Shown: positions 1 through 7,081 of the stretch, one piece after another
How positions within the stretch are numbered: position 1 is the stretch's first letter
How the letters are laid out: each line of letters opens with the position of its first letter
Origin: Desulfobacterales bacterium
Lineage (GTDB): Bacteria; Desulfobacterota; Desulfobacteria; Desulfobacterales; JASFBJ01
Assembly (NCBI GenBank): GCA_030149585.1
Contig: JASFBJ010000032.1
Span: 1-17,898, forward strand
Length of the DNA: 17,898 bases
Direction: 5' to 3'
Notes under the pieces: generated by a model
What the model was told of the DNA's origin: nothing
Seen by the model: only the letters and a program-made list of their open reading frames with translations
The model's database searches: none
Translations under genes and position numbers: made by a program

Positions 1-40
1 AGAAAATATATTTATTTAACACGTTGGAAAGTATATCTAA

Positions 41-72
41 AAACTCACAACATAACTAAACTCACAACATAA
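41..72. repeat. Short direct repeat (15 bp, two copies)
   Basis: The 15-mer AAACTCACAACATAA occurs at 41-55 and again at 58-72, a 17-bp period. It lies in AT-rich DNA upstream of the broken glycosyltransferase. I see no coding signal in 1-198 on either strand. The function is unknown; it could be a small iteron-like remnant or chance in AT-rich sequence. Confidence 0.6.
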
Positions 73-198
73 TGACCCCTAATGATAAAAGAGAAGAGTT
101 AAACATTGATTTTGTCTTATCAAAAGAGAGTTTAGAAGCTTAAAAATATAACTGGAAAACTAAAAACATACGTATAAAAAGCAGATCAATATTAATAA

Positions 199-945
199 AG
201 GGTCAAGAGTAGAGGTGACCCCATTCTTGCTCGTGAACTTGCTTTCAGGGCTGGTGTAGGGTCTATCCTTATACCCAACGTGCTGGATTTTAACTCGCCT
301 CCTTCCTTGCCGGACAGCTATGCGGATGATATGAGACAGGAGTTGGGAATAAAGGAAAAATCCACGCTTTTGCTTCAACCCACGCGCATTGTACCCCGCA
401 AAAGGATTGAAATGGCTATTACATTGGCACGGCGAATGAACACGGAATGTGTAGTTGTTGTTACGCATAAATCAGGTGACGAGGGCATTAAATATCAGAT
501 GTTTCTCAAAGAATTTGCCGATCTCATCGGTGTAGAGTTCTTATGCGCAGCGAACCGGTTTAATTATTTACGTCAAACAACACCTGATGGACGAAAGGTC
601 TATTCAATAGCCGATGCATACAGGCAGGCAGATCTTGTGACTTATCCATCAGCGATTGAAGGATTTGGAAATGCATTTTTGGAAACAATATACTACCGCC
701 GGCCTATTGTGATGGAAGCCTATGAAATCTTCAAATGTGATATTCAACCAAAAGGGTTCAATATAATTTGGTTTGAAAATTTTATAAGCTGGGAAATCGT
801 TGAACAAACCCAAAAGATACTCTGTAATCCTGACCTGGCCCTTGAATGGTCAGATCAGAACTATAAACTCGGCCTCCGTTATTATTCATATCACATGTTG
901 GAAAAGAGACTGGTCGCGCTGCTTGAGCACTGTATGAGTAGATGA
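199..945 (+). pseudogene. GT4-family glycosyltransferase, 5'-truncated
   Basis: This is the C-terminal half of a retaining GT-B glycosyltransferase (family GT4 / 'group 1'), which transfers a sugar from an NDP-sugar. A GTG at 280 opens a 221-residue ORF, but family-like sequence continues upstream in the same frame to about 211 (RELAFRAGVGSILIPNV) before a TAA at 196-198. Numbered from the GTG, the visible motifs are LLLQPTRIVPRKRIE (residues 30-44), which opens the donor-binding domain, and the EX7E motif EGFGNAFLE (127-135), which contacts the nucleotide-sugar. The N-terminal acceptor domain, about 170-190 residues in intact relatives, is missing and nothing in 1-198 encodes it. The break coincides with a GGGTCA/TGACCC inverted repeat at 200-221, which suggests insertion or deletion at that point. 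The product is probably non-functional. The acceptor cannot be predicted; the sequence recalls glycosyltransferases of glucosylglycerate-type compatible-solute pathways, but only weakly. Confidence 0.72.
200..221. repeat. Inverted repeat at glycosyltransferase breakpoint
   Basis: GGGTCA and TGACCC flank a 10-nt loop. The repeat lies where recognisable glycosyltransferase homology stops. It could be the end of a small palindromic (REP-like) element that disrupted the gene, or a simple hairpin. A single copy is seen in this window. Confidence 0.4.
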
Positions 946-982
946 TGAGCAAAATTTTTATACTGAATTCAGCATATTGCTA
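944..982 (+). pseudogene. Possible remnant of the next operon gene (12 codons)
   Basis: An ATG overlapping the glycosyltransferase stop (TGATG arrangement at 943-946) opens a 12-residue ORF, MSKIFILNSAYC, that ends at 980-982. Start-stop coupling of this kind is typical of a following operon gene, so this may be the first codons of a lost neighbour. The ORF is too short to identify, and chance is a real alternative. Confidence 0.2.
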
Positions 983-1011
983 AGCCCAAAGGATTTTGCT
1001 AAAAAAAAGAA

Positions 1012-1040
1012 TTGACAACCAAAATTTATTTATGCATAAA
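1012..1040 (+). promoter_or_regulatory. Predicted sigma70-type promoter of the Hsp20 gene
   Basis: A consensus -35 box TTGACA at 1012-1017 is followed after 17 bp by CATAAA at 1035-1040, a 4/6 match to the -10 box. The Hsp20 ATG is 44 bp downstream of the -10. I saw no CIRCE repeat or clear sigma32 element. Confidence 0.5.
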
Positions 1041-1083
1041 TTTATTGTCGTCCGGGGAGGGCACAAAATATGGAGGTAATATT

Positions 1084-1527
1084 ATGGAATTAACACCATG
1101 GAGACCGTTAGGGATATTTAGTTCAAGGCGTAACGAACCAGACAGTCTCTGGAATCGTTTTCTTCGTGAAACTCCGTCTATGGGAACATTTACAGAGGAA
1201 TGGCTCCCTTCCGTAGATATCTCAGAGACCACGAAAAACTTTATCCTGAAAGCCGAACTTCCAGGTCTGGATGCCAAAGACGTGAAGGTAAGTTTGTCAG
1301 GAGATCTCCTCACCATAAAAGGTGAAAAAAAAAGGGAAGAGGAAGAAAAGGACGAGCACCATCATTTTGTTGAGAGATACTCCGGAACATTCCAGCGTTC
1401 CTTTCAACTCCCGACATCCGTCAAAGGGGATAAGGTGGAGGCAACCTTTGACAAGGGAGTTTTAAAGGTGAGCGTACCAAAAGCAGAAGAAGCGGAAAAA
1501 AAGGAAATTGAGATCAAGGTCAAATAA
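1084..1527 (+). CDS. hsp20: Small heat-shock protein Hsp20 (alpha-crystallin family)
   Basis: This is an ATP-independent holdase chaperone of the cytoplasm that forms oligomers and keeps unfolding proteins soluble for Hsp70/ClpB. I start the protein at ATG 1084 (147 residues) because GGAGGT at 1072-1077 sits 6 nt upstream. An in-frame TTG at 1012 would extend it by 24 residues, but that codon is part of the predicted -35 box. The alpha-crystallin domain begins around residue 42 (LPSVDISETTKNFILKAELP). It continues with the strand motif for the conserved dimer interface (LLTIKGEKKREEEEKDEHHH) and FVERYSGTFQRSFQLP, and ends with the conserved GVLKVSVPK. The basic, charged C-terminal tail (EIEIKVK) contains an I-x-I oligomerisation motif. 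The length is normal for bacterial Hsp20. It appears to be a single-gene transcript, convergent with hisA, and I see no clear terminator after it. Confidence 0.95.
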   Translation: MELTPWRPLGIFSSRRNEPDSLWNRFLRETPSMGTFTEEWLPSVDISETTKNFILKAELPGLDAKDVKVSLSGDLLTIKGEKKREEEEKDEHHHFVERYSGTFQRSFQLPTSVKGDKVEATFDKGVLKVSVPKAEEAEKKEIEIKVK

Positions 1528-1612
1528 ATATTTATCCGCCCTCCCCTATGATAAAATGAGTGAAGTCCATGATTTACTGTATTCAATTGCAAAAAATAAT
1601 CAATCGTAATTT

Positions 1613-2383
1613 TTAATATTTCCTGGTAGAAAATTTATTTACCATTTCCTGATAGGTCAGCTTGGTGCCCCCAAAAATATCCAGAGCACTGCCAACCGTA
1701 AAATCCAGGTGGCCTGCTCCCAGTTTTTTTATCAGACGAATATCTTCCAGAGAACAAATACCTCCTGCATAGGTGATAGGAATTAAAGACCATTGTCCTA
1801 ATAATTTCACCAGATCGGTTTCAATCCCCTGGCATTTGCCCTCTACATCAGCTGCATGAATTAAAAATTCATCACAAAATAATGACAACTTATCCAGAAG
1901 TCCGGGAGCAATCACCTCACGGCTAAAAGTTTGCCAGCGGTCAGTTATAATAATATATTCATCTGCACGACGCCGGCAGCTTAAATCCAGAACCAGATGT
2001 TTTTTGCCGATAGCTCTGGTTATCTGCTTTAGCCGATCATAATCAATGACCCCGTTATGAAAAACCCAGGATGTTATGATCACGGCGCCGGCGCCGGCAT
2101 CGAGCCACTGTTTTGCATTAGTAATATTTACGCCACCGCCTAACTGCATCCCGCCTGGCCAGGCAGCCAGGGCTTGGCAAGCGGCTTCTTTATTGCCGGG
2201 CCCCAGCTGGATGATATGACCTCCTGTAAGATTGTCCCTGTGGTAACGCCTGGCAAACCATTGGGAGGATTTTTGAGATTCGAAATTGGTTAGAGGCGAT
2301 TCACCTGGTTTGTCGGTTAAGGTAGATCCGATAATCTGCTTAACAATTCCCTGATGAAGATCAATACATGGTCTAAAACGCAT
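1613..2383 (-). CDS. hisA: HisA, eukaryotic-type ProFAR isomerase
   Basis: This enzyme performs the fourth step of histidine biosynthesis, the Amadori rearrangement of ProFAR to PRFAR (EC 5.3.1.16), as a cytoplasmic (beta/alpha)8 barrel. It has 256 residues. The putative catalytic aspartates are D8 in CIDLH and D133 in VLDLSCR. The phosphate-binding loops are LGGGVN (81-86), YAGGI (205-209) and GSALDIFGG (231-239). Segments such as VKQIIGSTLT, NF-SQ, HIIQLGP, RWQTF and DEFLIHAADVEG match my memory of yeast HIS6 far better than E. coli HisA, which places it in the eukaryotic-type HisA subfamily. That subfamily is known from fungi and plants and sporadically from bacteria. It stands alone here, with no his neighbours. 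The ATG complement is at 2381-2383 with only a weak upstream GGAAAA. A second, standard HisA elsewhere in the genome cannot be excluded. Confidence 0.9.
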   Translation of the reverse strand: MRFRPCIDLHQGIVKQIIGSTLTDKPGESPLTNFESQKSSQWFARRYHRDNLTGGHIIQLGPGNKEAACQALAAWPGGMQLGGGVNITNAKQWLDAGAGAVIITSWVFHNGVIDYDRLKQITRAIGKKHLVLDLSCRRRADEYIIITDRWQTFSREVIAPGLLDKLSLFCDEFLIHAADVEGKCQGIETDLVKLLGQWSLIPITYAGGICSLEDIRLIKKLGAGHLDFTVGSALDIFGGTKLTYQEMVNKFSTRKY

Positions 2384-2709
2384 AAATATTTTCCATTAAG
2401 CGATAATTGAAAATTTTACTATAGCGAAAAGCTCATCCAAATACAATTTAAATCTATTTAGGTAGCGCCATAATATACTCATCTTTTCTTGAGATATGTG
2501 AAATTACCGGACATTTTTTTCCTAACCTTTTTAATAATTTCTTGATAACAATCCTTTCCCCCATTATATTCTATTTTTCATAGCATAAAGATATGAAAAT
2601 GGTCTGCACTTTTGATCTTTTTCATCATTTATAATAATCGTAATTTGCGCCTTGTTTTCAAGGATCGATAATGCAAGTAAAATTTGCTGCCGGCAGGACT
2701 TGTAAATAG
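2384..2709. other. Divergent AT-rich intergenic region
   Basis: These 326 bases between the divergently transcribed hisA and GTPase genes contain no credible ORF or RNA gene. Two small palindromes lie near the GTPase gene: CTTGTTTTCAAG at 2651-2662 and CTGCCGGCAG at 2687-2696. The rest is AT-rich and likely holds both promoters. Confidence 0.6.
2645..2672 (+). promoter_or_regulatory. Candidate promoter for the GTPase gene pair
   Basis: TTGCGC at 2645-2650 (half a -35 match), 16 bp, then GATAAT at 2667-2672 (5/6 match to the -10 box). A small inverted repeat, CTTGTTTTCAAG, fills the spacer at 2651-2662 and could be an operator. The start codon of the first GTPase is 37 bp downstream of the -10. 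Confidence 0.35.
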
Positions 2710-4695
2710 ATGAATAATCTTTTAAAAAAACTGGATTTAGAAATTAACAGGCTTGCCAATAAACTTTGTTTGCCTGATGAAGATGAGCTTGCATCCTGGT
2801 CCAAAGTTATTAGAAGCAAACTTTTGCCCAAACTGGGAGAAAAATACCCATTAGCAGTTGCCATTTGCGGCGGAGGTTCAGCCGGAAAATCCACTCTTTT
2901 TAATTTTTTAGCTCAGGCAAGACTCTCGCCGGTTGGTGGAAGGGCTGGAATAAATAGACGTGTTCTTTTGGCCTTTAACAACACCTGTCTTGACCAGAAC
3001 CATTTTTTGGAAACATTATTTATGCCTTACAAAGGCATTCCAGAAAAATTAAATAAGCAAAAAGAGCTTTTAAAACCAGGGCCCCCGCTTTATACAACAA
3101 AGAGTTCTATTCCAAATAATCTTATTTTAATTGATACTCCTGATTTTGACACAGGACGTCTAGGAAAGTTTGATAATCGTGAACTGGCTCATCAGGCCTT
3201 GGAATCTGCCGATCTTTTGATATATATTTTCACAAATTCCAATTATAATAACCAGGAAAATACCAGGTACCTATCCCAAATACTCACAAAAATAGGAAAA
3301 CGGAAATCTTTTCTGGTTTATCGGGTTTACCCTGATTTTAAAAACCAGGAAGTCATTGAGCATGCCTTAAAAGTGGCGCGTAATATTTATGGAGCAGATT
3401 ATAAAAACTATCTTTTGGGTATCTACCGTTGTGATGAAGAAAATGCAGCTGCTTTAGACTCAAAATTATTAAATTTACGTTCCATCAATTATATAAAGGA
3501 TGATAAAAGAAATGATGAAAAAATATTGCTCTCTGAAAAATTAAAGAATCTGAACCCGGCAGAGTTAAGAGCTGAATTATTGCAAACTGCTTTTACTGAT
3601 ATTCTTGATAAAGCCCGCCAGATATATTTTGAAGCCGTAAATTCCCGTAATGACCTGCAAGTCTATTTTAATATTTTGCAAGTCATCCAAAGCAATGGGG
3701 TCAAAAAAGCCCTAAGTCATTTCCCGATGAACGCACTTTTAAAGCGTTTTGCAGAGATCTGGCTGGAGGGTGATCCAGCCTATATCCGCATTATGCGCCA
3801 AACCGGTTATTTGGTAGAACTTCCTTATAAAGCGATTATAAAATCTGCACGCTGGATAAAAAAGGGTTTTGGAGAACCAATAAAGCCTCCTTTGCCAAAA
3901 GAATTTAGCGACCAGGTTGAAAAAGATCTGATAAAAGCTGCTAATGATCTTTATCAGCAGATTATTAACGATAAGCTGATTATTAAATTGGATTCAAATG
4001 ATCCTGCAGATAAACAACCAGATAAACAAATGGATGCTTTGACAAACTGTATCAGAGATTTCAAGAAAAATCATGATGGGCCTGATGCCGATCTTTTTAA
4101 GCAGGAAATAAACGGCAAAACTGTTTTACAAATTCCAATTCATCTATCGATTATCAAGACACAGGAAAAATTAAAAGCCAGAAACTGGCAGGATATTTTA
4201 AATGGAATTTTAGCGCAAAAAGGCAAAATTATTTCAATATCAAAACAGATTGAAAATGACCTTAAAGCTCAGGCTGATAATTTTCGCAATCAGATGAATA
4301 TTACTGATAAAGTGCGTGAGGCTTTAGCCGCTGTATTAAATGTATTACCGGCCTCAGTTGCAATAACCTATATTCTGGCTACAGGTGATCCAATAGGAGC
4401 TACTGGTTTAAAAGTTAAGCTGACCGGATTATTCGGCATTAAGGATCTCTATGCTCTGATCGCCATTCCAGCTACGGCCGGCATGAAAGAGGCTGATCGT
4501 AAACAGTTGGAGAGTCTTTTGGCGCCTGTTGCCGCAACCTGGCTAAACAAACAGATTAAGGAGCTTAAGCTGCTTTTCAATACGGAATTAACCGGGGAGA
4601 TTTATGATAAGGCCGGACAAACTCTGGATGAGACTGAGGTTTTATTGCAGGATGTGGAAAAAATGATTAATGAGCTCAGGGAGTTGAATATATAA
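2710..4695 (+). CDS. Dynamin-like large GTPase, first of a tandem pair
   Basis: This 661-residue GTPase-fold protein is probably membrane associated. The P-loop (G1) is GGGSAGKS at residues 54-61, with T62. The G3 region is IDTPD (141-145), where D-T-P-D replaces the classical DxxG. No N/TKxD G4 motif is visible: the expected position reads FLVYRVYPD (201-209). The G5 region is also unclear, so nucleotide specificity or hydrolysis may be altered. A long, mostly helical, charged middle region (about 280-535) is followed by hydrophobic stretches at about 536-558 and 565-590 that could be a membrane paddle or hairpin, then a C-terminal helix. This is the layout of bacterial dynamin-like proteins, although other large P-loop GTPase families (LeoA- or YfjP-like) cannot be excluded. 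A weak AGGA lies 12 nt before the ATG at 2710. The stop codon overlaps the next gene's ATG by one base, so translation is probably coupled. Confidence 0.7.
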   Translation: MNNLLKKLDLEINRLANKLCLPDEDELASWSKVIRSKLLPKLGEKYPLAVAICGGGSAGKSTLFNFLAQARLSPVGGRAGINRRVLLAFNNTCLDQNHFLETLFMPYKGIPEKLNKQKELLKPGPPLYTTKSSIPNNLILIDTPDFDTGRLGKFDNRELAHQALESADLLIYIFTNSNYNNQENTRYLSQILTKIGKRKSFLVYRVYPDFKNQEVIEHALKVARNIYGADYKNYLLGIYRCDEENAAALDSKLLNLRSINYIKDDKRNDEKILLSEKLKNLNPAELRAELLQTAFTDILDKARQIYFEAVNSRNDLQVYFNILQVIQSNGVKKALSHFPMNALLKRFAEIWLEGDPAYIRIMRQTGYLVELPYKAIIKSARWIKKGFGEPIKPPLPKEFSDQVEKDLIKAANDLYQQIINDKLIIKLDSNDPADKQPDKQMDALTNCIRDFKKNHDGPDADLFKQEINGKTVLQIPIHLSIIKTQEKLKARNWQDILNGILAQKGKIISISKQIENDLKAQADNFRNQMNITDKVREALAAVLNVLPASVAITYILATGDPIGATGLKVKLTGLFGIKDLYALIAIPATAGMKEADRKQLESLLAPVAATWLNKQIKELKLLFNTELTGEIYDKAGQTLDETEVLLQDVEKMINELRELNI

Positions 4696-6455
4696 TGAAG
4701 TTTCAAAAGCAAATCCTGGCTATAAAGGCCAGGGGCCGGATTTTGGCCTGCGAACATGATCTGAAAACTTTAAATGAGGCTCTTGGAAAGATAAAATTGT
4801 GGAGACCTGCATTAGAGCTAAAAAAGCAGTGTGACGAAATTCTGATTTTAATTAAAAATCTTGAGCAACGTCTGGAACGAAAGCTGGTGATTACCATCAT
4901 AGGGCCATGCGGTTCCGGCAAATCCACCATGCTCAATGCGCTGGCCGGCATTGATGATTTAGCAGTATCCGGACATCAGCGCCCCACTACCCGGGATATT
5001 GGGGTGTTTTGCAAAAAAGAGGAAGATGCCGCAGAAATAATCAATAAAATCGGCGAGGATTCTGTAAATCTTATCCAAAATTCAAAACAAGGTTTCCTTG
5101 AACATGCAATATTGATCGATACTCCGGATACTGACAGCGTTGAACAAGATAAGCATAGACCTGTTCTCAATAAGATTATTTCACTTTCAGATATTTTGAT
5201 ATGTATATTTGATGGAGAAAATCCCAAAAGGCTGGATCATGCGGATTTCATGGCCCCTTATGTGCAGCTTTTTAATGGCCGTTCCCTTATAATTGTTGTT
5301 AATAAATGCGATCGCCAGTCCAATGCGGAACTAAGTGAAATAATAATGCCGGAATTTGCAAATTTTATTAAAAAAGCCTGGAAAAAATCTCTGCCGAATA
5401 TTTTTTGTGTATCAGCCCGCAGCAATTTAAATAATCCTGACTGGAACGTCAAAGCCCTGCCAAAACATGATCTTGATCAGTTTAGCTCTTTACGAGCCAT
5501 GGTCTTTGATATATTTAACCAAACCGGAGCAGGGGCTGATATCCGGCTGGAAAATGCCCGTAATTTAAAGGAATATATATTTAATGAAGTTCAGCAAAAA
5601 GTGGATATATCTCGTGAATATCTTGATAACGCGGCTCTTGAAATCAGGCAAAATCAGACCCTGGCCATTGAAAAAGCTCTGAACAGCCTGGGTCGTGAAA
5701 ATCTAAGACATCTGCCGGGAGTTAATGTGTTATTATATCAGATGCTGGCCCAGCGCTGGCTGGGGCCGGTAGGATGGATAGTGGCTGTGTGGGCCAGAAT
5801 TCTTTTTTTTGGCGCTGGTTTTTTGTCAATTTTTCGATTCGGGAATCCTTTCCGTCAAATATGGGGGCTTATATCTTCTTTGATTAATTCTAAAGAGTCC
5901 CGCATAAATATTGAATCAACTACAAAAGGGGTTGGCCTGGATACGGCTTTGCAGGAGTACCGGATAACGATTTTAAAAAAATGGCCGGATATCACCAATA
6001 TTCTGGTAAAAGGGGGCTTTGATTCATCAGTCCGTCAAATTGATGAGTCTGTCGTTAATTACCGTGAGATAGGAGATGATATGACAGCTATCTGGTCTTC
6101 TGGTTTAGAGGGTGAAATTGAAAAAGTTGCCCAAAAATTAAGTGGCCCGGTTTTGCAATTTATTTTTAATGGACCAGTGCTGGCAATTTTGGCTTATGCT
6201 GGCTGGCTCACTGCTGACGCTTTTTTTAAAGGCCAGATACTCTCTTCCGATTTCTTTTTGCACGCTTTTTTAACCATCATTATTATTCTTTTTTTAAGTT
6301 TTTTTATTTTACAAGGCTTAATCAGGCTGGTTGCGGGAAAGGATAAAATAAGTAAAAAGGCATTTAGCAAGGTTAATAATCAACTTCAGACATATCAGCC
6401 ACTTATCACAGGATCAATCAATGAGCAAATTACACTTGTGCTCAACCTTCCTTAA
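4695..6455 (+). CDS. Dynamin-like membrane GTPase, second of the pair
   Basis: This 586-residue GTPase has a complete motif set: G1 GPCGSGKS (70-77), G2 threonines in QRPTTRD (95-101), G3 IDTPD (141-145), G4 NKCD (203-206) and G5 SAR (240-242). A predicted N-terminal helical segment (1-64) precedes the G domain. After a helical stalk (about 285-345) come hydrophobic segments at about 356-380, 484-505 and 519-545, so it is probably an integral or tightly bound inner-membrane protein. Its start overlaps the upstream GTPase stop (TAATG), and both share the unusual DTPD G3. Paired bacterial dynamin-like proteins, for example Campylobacter DLP1/DLP2 and LeoA-type clusters, are known to act as hetero-oligomers in membrane remodelling. 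The same role here is inference. An alternative is an ERA/EngA-like membrane GTPase of unknown function. Confidence 0.78.
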   Translation: MKFQKQILAIKARGRILACEHDLKTLNEALGKIKLWRPALELKKQCDEILILIKNLEQRLERKLVITIIGPCGSGKSTMLNALAGIDDLAVSGHQRPTTRDIGVFCKKEEDAAEIINKIGEDSVNLIQNSKQGFLEHAILIDTPDTDSVEQDKHRPVLNKIISLSDILICIFDGENPKRLDHADFMAPYVQLFNGRSLIIVVNKCDRQSNAELSEIIMPEFANFIKKAWKKSLPNIFCVSARSNLNNPDWNVKALPKHDLDQFSSLRAMVFDIFNQTGAGADIRLENARNLKEYIFNEVQQKVDISREYLDNAALEIRQNQTLAIEKALNSLGRENLRHLPGVNVLLYQMLAQRWLGPVGWIVAVWARILFFGAGFLSIFRFGNPFRQIWGLISSLINSKESRINIESTTKGVGLDTALQEYRITILKKWPDITNILVKGGFDSSVRQIDESVVNYREIGDDMTAIWSSGLEGEIEKVAQKLSGPVLQFIFNGPVLAILAYAGWLTADAFFKGQILSSDFFLHAFLTIIIILFLSFFILQGLIRLVAGKDKISKKAFSKVNNQLQTYQPLITGSINEQITLVLNLP

Positions 6456-6484
6456 AAAATACAGCGGTGTCTCGGCTTTTTTTT
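6454..6484 (+). terminator. Possible weak terminator after the GTPase pair
   Basis: An A-tract, an imperfect AGCGG/CGGCT stem and a run of eight Ts follow the second GTPase stop codon immediately. The stem has one mismatch, so the hairpin is weak. The position between two functionally unrelated transcription units supports it. Confidence 0.35.
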
Positions 6485-6504
6485 AAAAAAATATGTTATT
6501 TAGC

Positions 6505-6535
6505 TTGAAAATGTAAATGGCATGCTGTATATAAT
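6505..6535 (+). promoter_or_regulatory. Predicted promoter of the kor-hdr operon
   Basis: TTGAAA at 6505-6510 (5/6 of the -35 consensus) is followed by TATATA at 6528-6533 (17-bp spacing) or a perfect TATAAT at 6530-6535 (19-bp spacing). Transcription would start near 6541, leaving a leader of about 45 nt before korD. No operator palindrome was recognised. Confidence 0.55.
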
Positions 6536-6586
6536 ATTTTTTTATTTAAATATTTTTACTAAAATAACACAAAATGGAAAAGGGTG

Positions 6587-6844
6587 ATGAAATACTGGAG
6601 GGTTCCACTCGATTCAGATGAAATCCTTGTTGAGAAAGGCATTATTCATATTATTGAGAATCGCTGCAAGGGATGCGGCTATTGCATTGAATATTGTCCT
6701 CAGCATGTATTGGTATTTTCCGATACCTTTAATGCAAAAGGCTATCATTTGCCGACTGTAAATACTGATGATTGCCTGAATTGCCATTATTGTGAATTTC
6801 TCTGCCCTGAGTTTGCGATCTTTTCAATTGCCGCAGAACCATAG
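6587..6844 (+). CDS. korD: KorD, 2x[4Fe-4S] ferredoxin subunit of 2-oxoacid oxidoreductase
   Basis: This is the delta (ferredoxin-like) subunit that passes electrons from the TPP centre of the oxidoreductase to external ferredoxin. It has 85 residues from ATG 6587. An in-frame GTG at 6584 would add one residue, but GGAAAAGG at 6576-6583 abuts that codon and leaves better spacing to the ATG. Numbered from the GTG, two classical clusters are visible: C28-x2-C31-x2-C34-x3-C38-P and C64-x2-C67-x2-C70-x3-C74-P. The position before korABC and the korDABC order match 2-oxoglutarate:ferredoxin oxidoreductases of many anaerobes. Its TAG stop (6842-6844) uses the first base of the palindromic element that follows. 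A gap of 237 bases, mostly that element, separates it from korA. Confidence 0.9.
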   Translation: MKYWRVPLDSDEILVEKGIIHIIENRCKGCGYCIEYCPQHVLVFSDTFNAKGYHLPTVNTDDCLNCHYCEFLCPEFAIFSIAAEP

Positions 6845-7000
6845 GGCTCGCGCAAAAATAACTTGACATTTTAAGCGCCGATGCATCCAGCCTGGCTGCG
6901 TTGCGAAAGTTCGGAATATGCTTGATATTCCTGCACTTTCGCGCCTTGCCAGCCTGGCGCCTCAACACTTAAAATTGCCAACTTATTTTTGCGCGAACCC
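6844..7000. mobile_element. MITE-like 157-bp palindromic element
   Basis: Almost the whole element is one large imperfect inverted repeat centred at 6922. Its ends are GGGCTCGCGCAAAAATAA on the left and the complement of GGGTTCGCGCAAAAATAA on the right, one mismatch in 18. Pairing continues through TTTTAAG, AGGCTGG-like and GCGAAAGT segments to a central GGAATAT-GCTTG-ATATTCC hairpin (6913-6931). The trinucleotide ATA flanks it on both sides (6841-6843 and 7001-7003), as expected for a target-site duplication. It encodes no protein. I infer a non-autonomous element moved by a transposase in trans. In the transcript it would form a very long hairpin between korD and korA and could affect mRNA processing or attenuation. 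Confidence 0.75.
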
Positions 7001-7081
7001 ATAGCCTGAAAATTTTAAAAAAGGCAGGCTATTCCTCTAAAAACTATAAATTTTCAAATAATTCACATAAAGGAAATAAGG

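Noticed and set aside
160..468. Minus-strand 102-codon frame opposite the glycosyltransferase
   Set aside because: It is antisense to glycosyltransferase motifs (PTRIVPRK) and has no start context or known domain.
6863..6891. TTGACA in the left arm of the palindromic element as a korA promoter
   Set aside because: No acceptable -10 box lies at 16-18 bp spacing, and the hexamer belongs to the element arm.
6729..6968. Minus-strand open frame across the korD end and palindromic element
   Set aside because: Its sequence is antisense to the ferredoxin motifs and to the inverted repeat; the low-complexity, basic product has no recognisable domain.
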